64,000 nucleotides of DNA from Paludibacteraceae bacterium (GTDB lineage Bacteria > Bacteroidota > Bacteroidia > Bacteroidales > Paludibacteraceae), in assembly GCA_024692565.1 (NCBI GenBank), contig JAILMN010000025.1:1-64000 (forward strand), given 5' to 3'. Position 1 is the first letter of the stretch. Each line of letters opens with the position of its first letter. Positions 38,741-49,095 of the stretch are shown in pieces. The translations under genes were made by a program, and so were the position numbers. Under the pieces are notes generated by a model, which was given only the letters and a program-made list of their open reading frames with translations, did no database searches and was not told the DNA's origin.

Positions 38741-40948
38741 ATGAGTAATATTCGTTTTGAAGCGTTAAAAAGTGCTTTTGCACATCAAGTTAACGAATTG
38801 AAGAGTGAAAACGTTAATGAGTTAACGAATGAGCGAGTGAAGGACTACTTTGCGCGGGACGTGTTCACGCGGGAGAAGATGAAGGAATACATCGCGCAGG
38901 AGGTGTTGGATCAGTTGTTCGACGACGTCGATAATGGTCGCACGATCCATCGTGACATCGCGGGTGTGGTAGCTATCGGTATTCGTAAATGGGCTATCGA
39001 ACGCGGGGCTACGCATTTCACGCATTGGTTCCAACCCCTGACAGGTGGTACGGCGGAGAAGCACGACGCGTTCTTTAAGTTGGATAAGAGCGGTGCGCTG
39101 CTGGAGGAGTTCAGCGGTGACAGTCTCTATCAGCAGGAGCCGGACGCTTCGTCATTCCCCTCCGGCGGTATCCGAAATACCTTCGAGGCCCGCGGTTACT
39201 CGGCTTGGGACCCTTCGAGCCCGGTGTTCCTGATTGGCGATACGCTCTGTATCCCGACCGTCTTCGTGGCTTATACGGGTGAGGCGTTGGATTACAAGAC
39301 GCCGCTCATCCGTTCTACGGCGGCGCTCTGTCACGCAGCCCGTGAGGTCTGCGCGTATTTCGATAAACAGGTGAAGCACGTGCACGCGAACTTAGGCTGG
39401 GAGCAGGAGTATTTCCTGGTTGACGAATCGCTCTATAATGCCCGTCCGGACTTGATGCTCACGGGGCGTACGCTCATGGGACACAACAGTGCTAAGAGCC
39501 AACAACTCGAGGATCATTATTTCGGAGCGATACCCGCACGCGTCCTGGCGTTCATGCGTGAACTGGAATACGAAGCACTCAAAGCCGGCATCCCTGTTCG
39601 CACGCGACATAACGAGGTAGCGCCGAACCAGTTTGAGATGGCTCCTATATATGAAGATGTCAACTTGGCGAACGACCATAACCTGCTGATAATGAGTATC
39701 ATGGAACGTGTGGCGGAGAAGCATCATTTCCGCGTGCTGCTGCATGAGAAGCCGTACGCAGGTGTCAATGGTAGCGGTAAGCACTGTAACTGGTCGCTGG
39801 AGACCAATACCGGCATCAACCTGTTAGCGCCGGGTAAGAACCCTTATCAGAACCTGCAGTTCATCACCTTCCTCGTCAACGTACTGATGGCGGTCCATCG
39901 TCATAATGGGCTGCTCAAAGCCTCCATCGTGAGCGCAACCAACGAGCACCGTCTGGGTGCCAACGAAGCGCCGCCGGCTATCATCTCCGTCTTCCTTGGC
40001 AAGCAGATCAGCGAAGTGCTGGACAAACTCGAGCACGCTAAAGCCGAAGAGGCCATCATCATCAATGCGAAGAAAGAAATGAAACTCGGTGTGGCCAACA
40101 TCCCGGAGATCTTGCTCGATAACACGGATCGTAACCGAACCTCGCCGTTCGCCTTCACGGGTAACCGTTTCGAGTTCCGTGCTGTCGGCTCGTCTGCCAA
40201 CTGCGGCGCAGCGATGCTGGCGCTGAACGCAGCCGTAGCTGAGCAGTTGATGCTCTTCAAGGCCGAAGTGGACAAACGTATCGACAAAGGCGAAGCCAAA
40301 GAGCGCGTGCTGTTTGGCGTCATCAAGAAATATATCGTCGCCTGCAAAGCCATCCGCTTTGACGGAAATGGTTACAGTGACGAATGGAAAGCCGAAGCGG
40401 CTAAACGCGGGCTGGACTGCGAGACGTCCGTGCCGGTTGTGATCGACCGCTATCTGGCGCCGGAAACCATCAAGATGTTCGAGCGCACGAACGTGCTCAG
40501 CGAAGCTGAACTGCAGAGCCGCAGTGAGGTCAAATGGGAGACCTACGTCAAGAAGCTGCAGATCGAGAGTCGTGTGATGGGTGACCTCGTGGTCAACCAC
40601 GTGCTGCCTGCCGCGAAGCGCTACCAGACGATGCTGCTGCAGAATGTGCTGGCGGTCAAGCAGGTCTTCTCTGCCGACGAAACGGCGTCCCTCAACGAGA
40701 TGGACTACAGCATCATCAAGCAGATCGAGCATCACTCGGGTGCGATCCTCGAAGGCGTAGAGCACATGACCGAAGCGCGGCATAAAGCCAACCGTCAACC
40801 CGACGAGCGCAGCAAAGCACTTGCTTATCATGACAACGTCCTGCCGCTCATGGCGCAGATTCGCGAACACGCCGACGCACTCGAACTGATTGTGGATGAC
40901 GAAATGTGGACATTACCCAAATACCGTGAGTTGCTATTCATTCATTAA
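38741..40948 (+). CDS. glnN: type III glutamine synthetase
   Basis: YFARDVFTREKMKEYI...FTHWFQPLTGGTAEKHDAFF...GLLKASIVSATNEHRLGANEAPPAIISVFLG. Confidence 0.95.
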   Translation: MSNIRFEALKSAFAHQVNELKSENVNELTNERVKDYFARDVFTREKMKEYIAQEVLDQLFDDVDNGRTIHRDIAGVVAIGIRKWAIERGATHFTHWFQPLTGGTAEKHDAFFKLDKSGALLEEFSGDSLYQQEPDASSFPSGGIRNTFEARGYSAWDPSSPVFLIGDTLCIPTVFVAYTGEALDYKTPLIRSTAALCHAAREVCAYFDKQVKHVHANLGWEQEYFLVDESLYNARPDLMLTGRTLMGHNSAKSQQLEDHYFGAIPARVLAFMRELEYEALKAGIPVRTRHNEVAPNQFEMAPIYEDVNLANDHNLLIMSIMERVAEKHHFRVLLHEKPYAGVNGSGKHCNWSLETNTGINLLAPGKNPYQNLQFITFLVNVLMAVHRHNGLLKASIVSATNEHRLGANEAPPAIISVFLGKQISEVLDKLEHAKAEEAIIINAKKEMKLGVANIPEILLDNTDRNRTSPFAFTGNRFEFRAVGSSANCGAAMLALNAAVAEQLMLFKAEVDKRIDKGEAKERVLFGVIKKYIVACKAIRFDGNGYSDEWKAEAAKRGLDCETSVPVVIDRYLAPETIKMFERTNVLSEAELQSRSEVKWETYVKKLQIESRVMGDLVVNHVLPAAKRYQTMLLQNVLAVKQVFSADETASLNEMDYSIIKQIEHHSGAILEGVEHMTEARHKANRQPDERSKALAYHDNVLPLMAQIREHADALELIVDDEMWTLPKYRELLFIH

Positions 40949-41696
40949 GATGCACGGGTTGGGAAACGACTACGTCTTCATCGATGCTTTCCCGCCTGAG
41001 ACAAATGCCTTGCTGACGCAGACCGACTTGCCTGCGTTGGCGCGTGCTGTCTCGGACCGTCATCGGGGTATCGGTTCGGACGGCCTGGTGCTCATCCTGC
41101 CCGATAAAGACACCGACGCACGGATGCGGATCTTCAATGCCGACGGCAGCGAAGCCGAGATGTGCGGAAATGCGATCCGCTGCGTAGGTAAATACCTGTA
41201 CGAAAGCGGAACGTGTCCTCGCGCGCACCTACGTATCGCTACGCTTGCCGGCATCCGCGAACTCGACCTGCAGTTGCAGGACGAACGTGTGACGCAAGTG
41301 ACGGTGAAGATGGGCATACCGCACATCGAGAAAGATATCTTCCTCCCGCACACGTGCCCGCAGATATATTATAAGGTGAACATGGGCAACCCGCACGCGG
41401 TCTTTTTCTGTGAACCCCTTCCGCGCTGGCCGGAAAACACCAACGTGGAGTTCGTTCATGTGCGCAATAACAAAGAACTCGACGTGCGCGTCATTGAGCG
41501 CGGCTCAGGCGAGACGATGGCCTGCGGAACGGGAGCCTGTGCGTCGGCGGCAGCGGCTATCAGTAACGGCCTTACCGATCGAACCGTTACGGTGCATCTG
41601 CCTGGCGGCGATCTGCTGATTCGGCAGGATGCCGACGGAGAAATATACATGACCGGAACGGCTACGGAAGCCTTCCGCGGCGAATATAAGTTTTGA
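40926..41696 (+). CDS. dapF: diaminopimelate epimerase (GTG 40926 or ATG 40950 start)
   Basis: KMHGLGNDYVFID...DRHRGIGSDGLVLI...NADGSEAEMCGNAIRC...RGSGETMACGTGACAS. Confidence 0.95.
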   Translation: MSCYSFIKMHGLGNDYVFIDAFPPETNALLTQTDLPALARAVSDRHRGIGSDGLVLILPDKDTDARMRIFNADGSEAEMCGNAIRCVGKYLYESGTCPRAHLRIATLAGIRELDLQLQDERVTQVTVKMGIPHIEKDIFLPHTCPQIYYKVNMGNPHAVFFCEPLPRWPENTNVEFVHVRNNKELDVRVIERGSGETMACGTGACASAAAAISNGLTDRTVTVHLPGGDLLIRQDADGEIYMTGTATEAFRGEYKF

Positions 41697-41700
41697 ACAC

Positions 41701-42864
41701 ATGAAAACGAATACCAATTATCGCAATCTGCAGGAGCAATATCTGTTTAAGAACATCAGCGACCGCGCTGAGGCGTATCTGGCGCAGCATCCGGACCAAC
41801 GTTTGTTGCGCATGGGCGTAGGGGATGTCACGCGACCCCTGCCGTCCGCTATCTGCGAGGCGATGCATAGGGCCGTGGAGGAGCTGTCGCACGCGGAGAC
41901 CTTCCGCGGTTACGGACCCGAAGAAGGCTATCTGTGGTTGCGGCAAACCATCATCGACAACGACTACGCACCGCGAAACATTGACCTCACAACCGACGAG
42001 GTCTTCATCAGCGAAGGAGCAGGTAGCGATTTGGGTAACCTCAGCGAACTGTTCGCGAAGGACAACCATGTAGCGATCATCGAGCCTACCTATCCGGCGT
42101 ATGCCGACGCCAGCATCATGGCGGGACGCGAGATCACCTTCCTCCCTTGCCATGCGGAGAACGGCTTTGTGCCCGACCTGCCGAAGCGCAGAGCGGACAT
42201 CATCTATCTCTGTTTCCCGAACAACCCGACGGGCACCGTGCTCACGCGGGACGAGTTGGCGAAATGGGTCAACTACGCCCGCGAAAACCGCAGTATCATC
42301 ATCTATGATGCAGCGTACGAGAGTTTCATCACCCAACCGAATATACCGCACAGCATCTACGAGATCGAAGGTGCCAAAGAGGTAGCGATTGAGGTCAAGA
42401 GTTACAGCAAGTCTGCCGGCTTCACAGGTGTCCGCTGCGGCTATACCGTTGTGCCGAAGCAGACCGGCCTGCAGCCCATGTGGTTGCGCCGTCAGTGTAC
42501 CAAATACAACGGAACGTCCTATATCGCCCAGCAGGCTGCCTTGGCTACCTATACGCCCGAAGGACACGCAGGCATACGCGCCAACATCGATTTCTATCTG
42601 ACCACGGCGCACCTCATCAAGGACCGTCTGCAGCACATGGGATACGAAGTGTACGGCGGCGAAAATGCACCGTATATATGGTGTCGTGCGCCGCACGGAT
42701 GGAACTCTTGGACCTTCTTCGATCATCTGCTCAACGACTGCCAAATCCTCTGCACACCCGGCGTAGGCTTCGGTGCTTCGGGTGAAGGATTTGTGCGTTT
42801 TTCCGCTTTCTCGAACCGCCAGGATTGCGAAGAAGCACTAAAAAGAATACAAACTCTTGCATAA
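41701..42864 (+). CDS. dapL: LL-diaminopimelate aminotransferase
   Basis: NYRNLQEQYLFKNISDRAEAYL..HPDQRLLRMGVGDVTRPL...SEGAGSDLGNLSELF...SYSKSAGFTGVRCGYTV. Confidence 0.93.
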   Translation: MKTNTNYRNLQEQYLFKNISDRAEAYLAQHPDQRLLRMGVGDVTRPLPSAICEAMHRAVEELSHAETFRGYGPEEGYLWLRQTIIDNDYAPRNIDLTTDEVFISEGAGSDLGNLSELFAKDNHVAIIEPTYPAYADASIMAGREITFLPCHAENGFVPDLPKRRADIIYLCFPNNPTGTVLTRDELAKWVNYARENRSIIIYDAAYESFITQPNIPHSIYEIEGAKEVAIEVKSYSKSAGFTGVRCGYTVVPKQTGLQPMWLRRQCTKYNGTSYIAQQAALATYTPEGHAGIRANIDFYLTTAHLIKDRLQHMGYEVYGGENAPYIWCRAPHGWNSWTFFDHLLNDCQILCTPGVGFGASGEGFVRFSAFSNRQDCEEALKRIQTLA

Positions 42865-42887
42865 TTGAAAAAAAAGCAGTAATTTTG
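42856..42887 (+). promoter_or_regulatory. glmS promoter
   Basis: CTTG 42856-42859, 20 nt, TAATTTTG 42880-42887. Confidence 0.7.
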
Positions 42888-42928
42888 CACCCAAAATACA
42901 CATTACACATTAAACATTAAACATCAAT

Positions 42929-44773
42929 ATGTGTGGCATAGTAGGATACATCGGTAAGCGCAAGGCTTATCCTATTCTCATCAAAGGTCTTCATCGTCTC
43001 GAGTACCGCGGCTACGATAGTGCCGGCGTAGCGCTCATCAATGACGAAGGACAACTCAACGTCTATAAGGCGAAGGGCAAAGTGGCCGAACTGGAAACGT
43101 ACTGCGAAAGCAAAGACACACGTGGTACCATCGGTATCGCGCACACACGTTGGGCTACGCACGGCGAACCGAACACCGTCAACGCACACCCGCATTACTC
43201 CGAGTCCGAGCGCCTCGCGATCATCCATAATGGCATCATCGAGAACTATGCCGTGCTCAAAGCCGGTCTGATGGAGCAGGGCTTTACCTTCAAATCCGAC
43301 ACCGATACCGAAGTGCTGGTGCAATTGGTTGAGTTCACCCAAGAGAACAAACATGTGGACCTCAAGACTGCTGTGCAACTCGCGCTGCAGCAGGTCGTCG
43401 GTGCTTACGCTATTGCTATTCTCGATAAGACCCATCCCGATACGCTCATCGCTGCGCGTAAAGGTTCGCCCCTCGTTGTCGGCATCGGCGAAGACGAGTA
43501 TTTCATCGCGTCCGACGCTACGCCCATCGTCGAATATACCGACAAAGTCATATACGTGGAGGACGAGGAGATTGTGGTACTGCGTGTGGGCGAAAAGGTC
43601 GATATCACAACCATCACCAATGTCACCAAAACCCCGGAGATCAAGCGTCTGGAGCTCTCGCTCTCGCAACTCGAGAAAGGCGGCTACCCGCATTTTATGC
43701 TCAAGGAGATCTTCGAGCAACCGCGTACCTTGACCGACTCCATGCGAGGACGTGTCAACGTGCGCCAGGACAACATCGCCCTCTCCGGATTCATCGATAA
43801 TAAGGACCGATTCCTCAACGCCAAACGCATCATCATCACCGCGTGCGGCACATCGTGGCATGCCGGACTCATCGCCATGTATGCCATCGAGGAGTTCGCG
43901 CAGATACCCGTCGAAGTCGAGTACTCATCCGAGTTCCGCTATCGCAAACCCGTCATCAACAAAGATGATGTGGTCATCGCCATCTCGCAGTCCGGTGAGA
44001 CGGCTGACACCCTGGCGGCTATCCAGCTCGCCAAAGAGAAAGGGGCGTTCATCTTCTCGATCTGTAATGTCGTGGGCGCATCCATCCCGCGCGTGTCGGA
44101 CAGCGGTTGTTATACCCATGTGGGACCCGAGATCGGTGTCGCTTCAACCAAAGCCTTCACGGCACAAGTGACGGCGCTCACCATGCTCGCCCTCTGTATC
44201 GGTCGCGAGAAAGGCACACTGAGTAAAGAGCAGTACTTGCGCATTGTGCGCGAGTTGGGACAGATTCCCGATAAGATCCAGCGCGTGCTGGGACAGAACA
44301 AACGTATCTCCGATTTCGCGAAGACCTTCACCTATGCGCAGAACTTCATCTATCTCGGACGCGGATATAATTTCCCCGTAGCCATGGAAGGGGCGCTCAA
44401 ACTCAAAGAGATCTCCTATATCCATGCCGAAGGCTATCCTGCTGCCGAGATGAAGCACGGGCCGATTGCCCTTATCTCCCAAGAGATGCCGGTAGTCGTG
44501 GTTGCGCCGCGTTGCGGAACCTACGAGAAGATCGTCAGCAATATCCAGGAGATCAAGGCCCGTAAGGGTAGGGTCATCGCCGTGGTCAGCGAAGGAGACG
44601 AACAGGTGCGTAAGATTGCCGACTATGTCATCGAAGTGCCGGCTACCGAAGAATGTCTCACGCCCCTGCTCACCGTCATTCCGCTCCAACTCCTTGCTTA
44701 CCACATCGCCGTCATCAAAGGCTGCGACGTCGATCAACCCCGCAACCTCGCCAAATCAGTAACAGTCGAATAA
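42929..44773 (+). CDS. glmS: glutamine-fructose-6-phosphate aminotransferase
   Basis: MCGIVGYIGKRKAYPILIKGLHRLEYRGYDSAGVA...; SIS domains; C-terminus DVDQPRNLAKSVTVE. Confidence 0.98.
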   Translation: MCGIVGYIGKRKAYPILIKGLHRLEYRGYDSAGVALINDEGQLNVYKAKGKVAELETYCESKDTRGTIGIAHTRWATHGEPNTVNAHPHYSESERLAIIHNGIIENYAVLKAGLMEQGFTFKSDTDTEVLVQLVEFTQENKHVDLKTAVQLALQQVVGAYAIAILDKTHPDTLIAARKGSPLVVGIGEDEYFIASDATPIVEYTDKVIYVEDEEIVVLRVGEKVDITTITNVTKTPEIKRLELSLSQLEKGGYPHFMLKEIFEQPRTLTDSMRGRVNVRQDNIALSGFIDNKDRFLNAKRIIITACGTSWHAGLIAMYAIEEFAQIPVEVEYSSEFRYRKPVINKDDVVIAISQSGETADTLAAIQLAKEKGAFIFSICNVVGASIPRVSDSGCYTHVGPEIGVASTKAFTAQVTALTMLALCIGREKGTLSKEQYLRIVRELGQIPDKIQRVLGQNKRISDFAKTFTYAQNFIYLGRGYNFPVAMEGALKLKEISYIHAEGYPAAEMKHGPIALISQEMPVVVVAPRCGTYEKIVSNIQEIKARKGRVIAVVSEGDEQVRKIADYVIEVPATEECLTPLLTVIPLQLLAYHIAVIKGCDVDQPRNLAKSVTVE

Positions 44774-44812
44774 ACATTACGCAATAAACATTACACATTA
44801 CACATTACACAA
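44773..44812. repeat. CATTACA-family heptads upstream of ddh
   Basis: aaacattacgcaataaacattacacattacacattacaca. Confidence 0.85.
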
Positions 44813-44813
44813 T

Positions 44814-45668
44814 ATGAAAATCGCAATTTTAGGCTACGGCAACATAGGCCGTGCTGCAGAACAAGCCATCAAGGCTGCGCCGGATCTCACGTTCGCCGGC
44901 ATCTATCATCATAATGATTGTTTGGACAACTTGGACGCAGACGCCGTGCTCATCTGCACGCCCACGCGTGAAGTGCATCAGTTCGCTGCGGTACTCGCTG
45001 CACGAGGTATATGCACCGTCGATAGTTTCGATATTCACGGTCAGATCTGGGACTTGCGCGAAGCCCTGGAACCCGTCTGCGTAGCCCACAAAAGCGTCAG
45101 CATCATCTCCGCCGGATGGGATCCGGGAACCGACTCCATGGTGCGCGCCTTACTCATGTCCATGGCGCCAAAAGGACTCACCTTCACCAATTTCGGACCC
45201 GGTCGTTCGATGGGTCATACGGTGGCGGCAAAAGCTATCAAAGGCGTGAAAAATGCACTCTCCATGACTATCCCCTTGGGTACGGGTATTCATCGCCGCA
45301 TGGTGTATATCGAGCTCGAACCCGCCGCGGATTTCAAGACCGTGGAAGCCGCTATTCTCGCGGATGACTATTTTGCGCACGATGAGACCCACGTCATCGC
45401 CGTCGAGAGCGTCGATGCCCTCAATAACGTCGCGCACGGCGTCAATCTGGTGCGCAGCGGCGTCAGCGGAGACACACACAACCAGCGTTTTGAATTCAAT
45501 ATGTCCATCAATAACCCTGCCCTCACCGGACAGGTGATGGTTAGTGCGGCGCGTGCGGCCGTTCGTATGCGCGAACGCGGAGAGTATGGGGCAAAAACGA
45601 TGATCGAGCTCCGTCCCATCGACCTCCTCCCCGGAACAAAACAAGCGCTCGTTAAAGCGCTTGTCTAA
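44814..45668 (+). CDS. ddh: meso-diaminopimelate D-dehydrogenase
   Basis: AILGYGNIGRAAEQAI...VDSFDIH...SAGWDPGTDSMVRAL...NFGPGRSMGHT.AAKAI.GVK.ALSMTIPLGTGIHRRMVYIEL. Confidence 0.9.
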   Translation: MKIAILGYGNIGRAAEQAIKAAPDLTFAGIYHHNDCLDNLDADAVLICTPTREVHQFAAVLAARGICTVDSFDIHGQIWDLREALEPVCVAHKSVSIISAGWDPGTDSMVRALLMSMAPKGLTFTNFGPGRSMGHTVAAKAIKGVKNALSMTIPLGTGIHRRMVYIELEPAADFKTVEAAILADDYFAHDETHVIAVESVDALNNVAHGVNLVRSGVSGDTHNQRFEFNMSINNPALTGQVMVSAARAAVRMRERGEYGAKTMIELRPIDLLPGTKQALVKALV

Positions 45669-45708
45669 ACATTCTAAACTTTCTATACGTTTTACGTAGT
45701 AAAACAAT

Positions 45709-47658
45709 CTACCGTTCCCTTAGGGAACCATTCCGGTACATCTTAAGCAGTTGTTCGAGCGAAGCGATTTGCTCGAGCAACTCTTTTCCTTTATCTGTAT
45801 CTTTGATACGAATGCGGTTGCCCGTGAAGTCCTCTAACAGCGTGCGGTTGTGAATATCGCTGCCGGACAGCACAGCCTGCTCGCGACTCTCGAACGACTC
45901 GTGTTCCACCAACTGTATACCGTGGCTGTTGTATATCAGCGTGTATCCCGCGATGCCCGTCTTCTCCTGGTACGGCTTGCTGAAACCGCCGTCTATCACA
46001 AATCGCTTACCGTTTGCGCGAATCGGGGTCTCGCCTTTGATGGTGCGTACCGGCACATGACCGTTGATGATGCGGCCGGCTTTGGGATTCAGACCGAACT
46101 CTGTGAGAATCTGCTCGCATACTTGCTCGTCGTCCGATAGACTGAAATACGCACCTTTCTTCTCCTCGTGCGGACCCTTGTCCTCTATGAAATACCGCTC
46201 GAACGTCGTCATCTTATCCTTGTTGTAGAGCGGCGAGAACTCGCCTTCCCATAGGTATAGCATGTAGTCGAGCGCATCCTGTTTGGTTTTTCCGTCGCTG
46301 TAATACGCTTGTCGGATCACTTCGTCCGTGCGGTCCATAAGAGCCTTTCCGGATACCCGCTTACCGCATACTTCGGCTTCGGTGAAATTGCCGTCCGCGT
46401 TCAGCGGTATCGCCGCGTGGTAGAGTAGGAAACCGTTTCTTACCAGATATAGTGAACCGTGCTCATAGAGCATCCGCAGGTGTTGCTGCATTTTCTCCGA
46501 CTTACGGAACGAACGCCATAATTGATTCATCAAATCCTGCTCATATTGGTTGAGCGCGTACGGATCTTTGGGGTCAATAGTCGGCAGGTTCGTGTCTAAT
46601 AGCGGATAACTCTTGCCCTCTAATGTGATTGTGCCTTTGCTATAGTCAATCTTGTCGAGCAGCGCACGGTGATCCATGTGCCATTCCGGGTGACGGCGAA
46701 CGGTCTGACCTTCTAACTTGAATTGGATGATCGACATTGCTTTGTGCATCTTCGCCATCAGTTGTGCCGAACGGGTCAAACGAGGGTTGTTATCGAAGTC
46801 TTTGGTCTGCCATATCGTGCACGGGTCGTCGCCATAGACGGTCATCGCGAAGTTAGCTAACGGCAGTAGGTTGATGCCGTAGCCTTCCTCCAAGGTCTCT
46901 ATGTTCGCGTAGCGGATGCTCACGCGCAGCACGGTTGCTAATAAGGCGAGGTTACCGGCCATCGCCCCCATCCATTCGATGTCGTGGTTTCCCCATTGGA
47001 TGTCGTAATCACGCACAGTGGCAAGAACGTCCAGAATTTTATTAGCGCGCGGACCGCGGTCGAAGATATCGCCGACAATGTGCAGCGTGTCGATGGTCAG
47101 ACTATGAATGAGATAACTGATCGCGATCAGCAGCTGTTCAGCACATCCGGTCTCTATGATTGCATCAATGATGGCGTTGTAATAGGTCTGGCGGTCTTTG
47201 AGCTCCAGATTCGACTCGTGCAATAGCTCTTCGATGATATACGCATAGTCGGGCGGGAGAATTTTATGTACCTTGCTGCGGCTGTATTTGATAGTAACCG
47301 CGCGAGCGATATCCACCACCTGATGTAAGCGTTTTTTATACCATTCTGTGAGATCGCTTTGCACGGTGCGCTCGTATTCGATGCGCTCATCGGGGTAGTA
47401 AATCAATGCGCATAGTGCCCGTTTCTCCTCCTCGTCCAGCGCGTAACCATATACCTCATCCACTTTCTTTCGCACCACGCCCGAGGCGTTCTTGATCATG
47501 TGGATGAATGCCATTGACTCTCCGTGCAGGTCACTCACGAAATGCTCCGTGCCCTTCGGCAGCGAGAGGATCGCACGCAGGTTCACCAACTCCGTCACCA
47601 CGGCCTGCGCATTCGGAAATTTCTCACTCAATAAGCGTAAATAACGTTCGTCTGTCAT
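45709..47658 (-). CDS. fbp: fructose-1,6-bisphosphatase class III
   Basis: GTEHFVSDLHGESMAFIHMIKNASG...HIVGDIFDRGPRANKILDVL...DIQWGNHDIEWMGA; start corrected to 47658. Confidence 0.95.
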   Translation of the reverse strand: MTDERYLRLLSEKFPNAQAVVTELVNLRAILSLPKGTEHFVSDLHGESMAFIHMIKNASGVVRKKVDEVYGYALDEEEKRALCALIYYPDERIEYERTVQSDLTEWYKKRLHQVVDIARAVTIKYSRSKVHKILPPDYAYIIEELLHESNLELKDRQTYYNAIIDAIIETGCAEQLLIAISYLIHSLTIDTLHIVGDIFDRGPRANKILDVLATVRDYDIQWGNHDIEWMGAMAGNLALLATVLRVSIRYANIETLEEGYGINLLPLANFAMTVYGDDPCTIWQTKDFDNNPRLTRSAQLMAKMHKAMSIIQFKLEGQTVRRHPEWHMDHRALLDKIDYSKGTITLEGKSYPLLDTNLPTIDPKDPYALNQYEQDLMNQLWRSFRKSEKMQQHLRMLYEHGSLYLVRNGFLLYHAAIPLNADGNFTEAEVCGKRVSGKALMDRTDEVIRQAYYSDGKTKQDALDYMLYLWEGEFSPLYNKDKMTTFERYFIEDKGPHEEKKGAYFSLSDDEQVCEQILTEFGLNPKAGRIINGHVPVRTIKGETPIRANGKRFVIDGGFSKPYQEKTGIAGYTLIYNSHGIQLVEHESFESREQAVLSGSDIHNRTLLEDFTGNRIRIKDTDKGKELLEQIASLEQLLKMYRNGSLRER

Positions 47659-47679
47659 AGTTGTCACAATTTTGCGGGG

Positions 47680-47711
47680 CAAAATTACTGCTTTTTTCCC
47701 ATATACGCAAA
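47680..47711 (-). promoter_or_regulatory. fbp promoter
   Basis: Minus: TTTG-20 nt-TAATTTTG. Confidence 0.75.
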
Positions 47712-47808
47712 TTTTTCTGCATTTTTCGTGCAATTCGCATTTTTTTCTTGCGTATATGGAATTTTTGTTGTACCTTTGCACCCGTAAATTCGTCAAATCG
47801 TAAATCAT

Positions 47809-48900
47809 ATGTTATCTCGTCTTTACGGTGTGTTGCTGCCGTTCTTTGTAAGTTTTCTTCTGGCGTGGTTGCTTGACCCGCTGGTGGGCTTCATTCAGCA
47901 TAAATGCCGGGTGAAGTTCCGCGGTCTCTCGGTGGCCATCACCCTTGTCCTTTTCGTCGCGTTGCTCTCGCTGGCGGTCTATCTCATCATCCCGGCGATG
48001 GGGAGAGAAGTGAAGTCGGCTGCAGTCGCGGTGGAACAGTATTTTGCGAACTTCGACGCGGATCGCTATTTCACGGCGGAGCAGCAGGAGCAGATTCGGA
48101 CCACACTTGACGGACTGAATCTGCAATCGCTGCTGTCTTATCCTGAGGTGCGCGACGGCATCAAGAATGTGCTGCCTAAACTGGGCGGATGGATCACCGG
48201 CGGACTCAGTTGGTTGAGCGAACTGCTTGTTATCTTCATCGGGTTGATGTACCTCATTTTCCTTATGCTCGCTTTCCCGCGAATACGCGCTAATTGGCGA
48301 AACTACGTGCCGCAGAAATACTACACGCAGGTCACGACACTCGTGCACGAGATGAACGTCAATATGAACGCTTATTTCCGCGGGCAAGGGCTTGTGGCGC
48401 TGTGCGTGGGTATCCTCTTCGCCATCGGCTTCACCATCATCGGGATGCCTATGGGTTTTGTCATGGGCATCATCATTGGTATCCTCAATTTAGTGCCGTA
48501 TATGCAGGCTTTGGGCATTCCACCGTGCATCTTGCTGTGCCTTGTTCAGTCGGCGCAGACCGGTCAACCCGTATGGCTCACGCTGCTGCTGATGGCGATT
48601 GTTTTCATCGTCATCCAAACCTTCCAGGATATGTATCTTGTGCCGCGTATTATGGGTAAAGTCACGGGGCTTGGACCGGCAGCTATCTTGCTGAGTCTCA
48701 GTTTCTGGGGCGCACTGATGGGGGTTATCGGAATGATCATCGCTCTCCCGCTCACCACTCTGGCTATCTCGTGCTACAAACACTACGTCCTGCACGAACC
48801 CTTTGCCTCCGAGCAAGCCGCTTCTGCACCCGTTCCTACACCTGCCCCTCCGCGCCCTAAAACGCGAAAAAAAATGGCCGTGATGGCCCAAACGGAGTGA
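47809..48900 (+). CDS. AI-2E family transporter
   Basis: Polytopic; GIPPCILLCLVQ...VFIVIQTFQDMYLVPRIMGKVTGLGPAAILLSLSFWGALMGVIGMIIALPLTTLA. Confidence 0.9.
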   Translation: MLSRLYGVLLPFFVSFLLAWLLDPLVGFIQHKCRVKFRGLSVAITLVLFVALLSLAVYLIIPAMGREVKSAAVAVEQYFANFDADRYFTAEQQEQIRTTLDGLNLQSLLSYPEVRDGIKNVLPKLGGWITGGLSWLSELLVIFIGLMYLIFLMLAFPRIRANWRNYVPQKYYTQVTTLVHEMNVNMNAYFRGQGLVALCVGILFAIGFTIIGMPMGFVMGIIIGILNLVPYMQALGIPPCILLCLVQSAQTGQPVWLTLLLMAIVFIVIQTFQDMYLVPRIMGKVTGLGPAAILLSLSFWGALMGVIGMIIALPLTTLAISCYKHYVLHEPFASEQAASAPVPTPAPPRPKTRKKMAVMAQTE

Positions 48901-49038
48901 TTTTTGGAAAATAAAAAATCGAACATTTTCGGATGTTTTTGCATCCGATAAAACTCCGATTTGCCTCCGATTTGCCTCCGATGTAAGTCCATGCTGACGC
49001 TTTTTTTTTAGCACAAAAAGTAAAAAAATGCCAAAACA

Positions 49039-49070
49039 TTTGCATATATGCAAAAAAAGTAGTACTTTTG
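49039..49070 (+). promoter_or_regulatory. Promoter with palindromic -33 region
   Basis: TTTGCATATATGCAAA; TACTTTTG 49063-49070; 20-nt spacer. Confidence 0.75.
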
Positions 49071-49095
49071 TGCCCGATTTTAAAAAAACAAAACT

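Noticed and set aside
45689-45705. gttttac-gta-gtaaaac hairpin between ddh and fbp as a terminator
   Set aside because: No T-run on either strand; at most a small palindrome similar to the 7-bp/3-nt REP-like ones.
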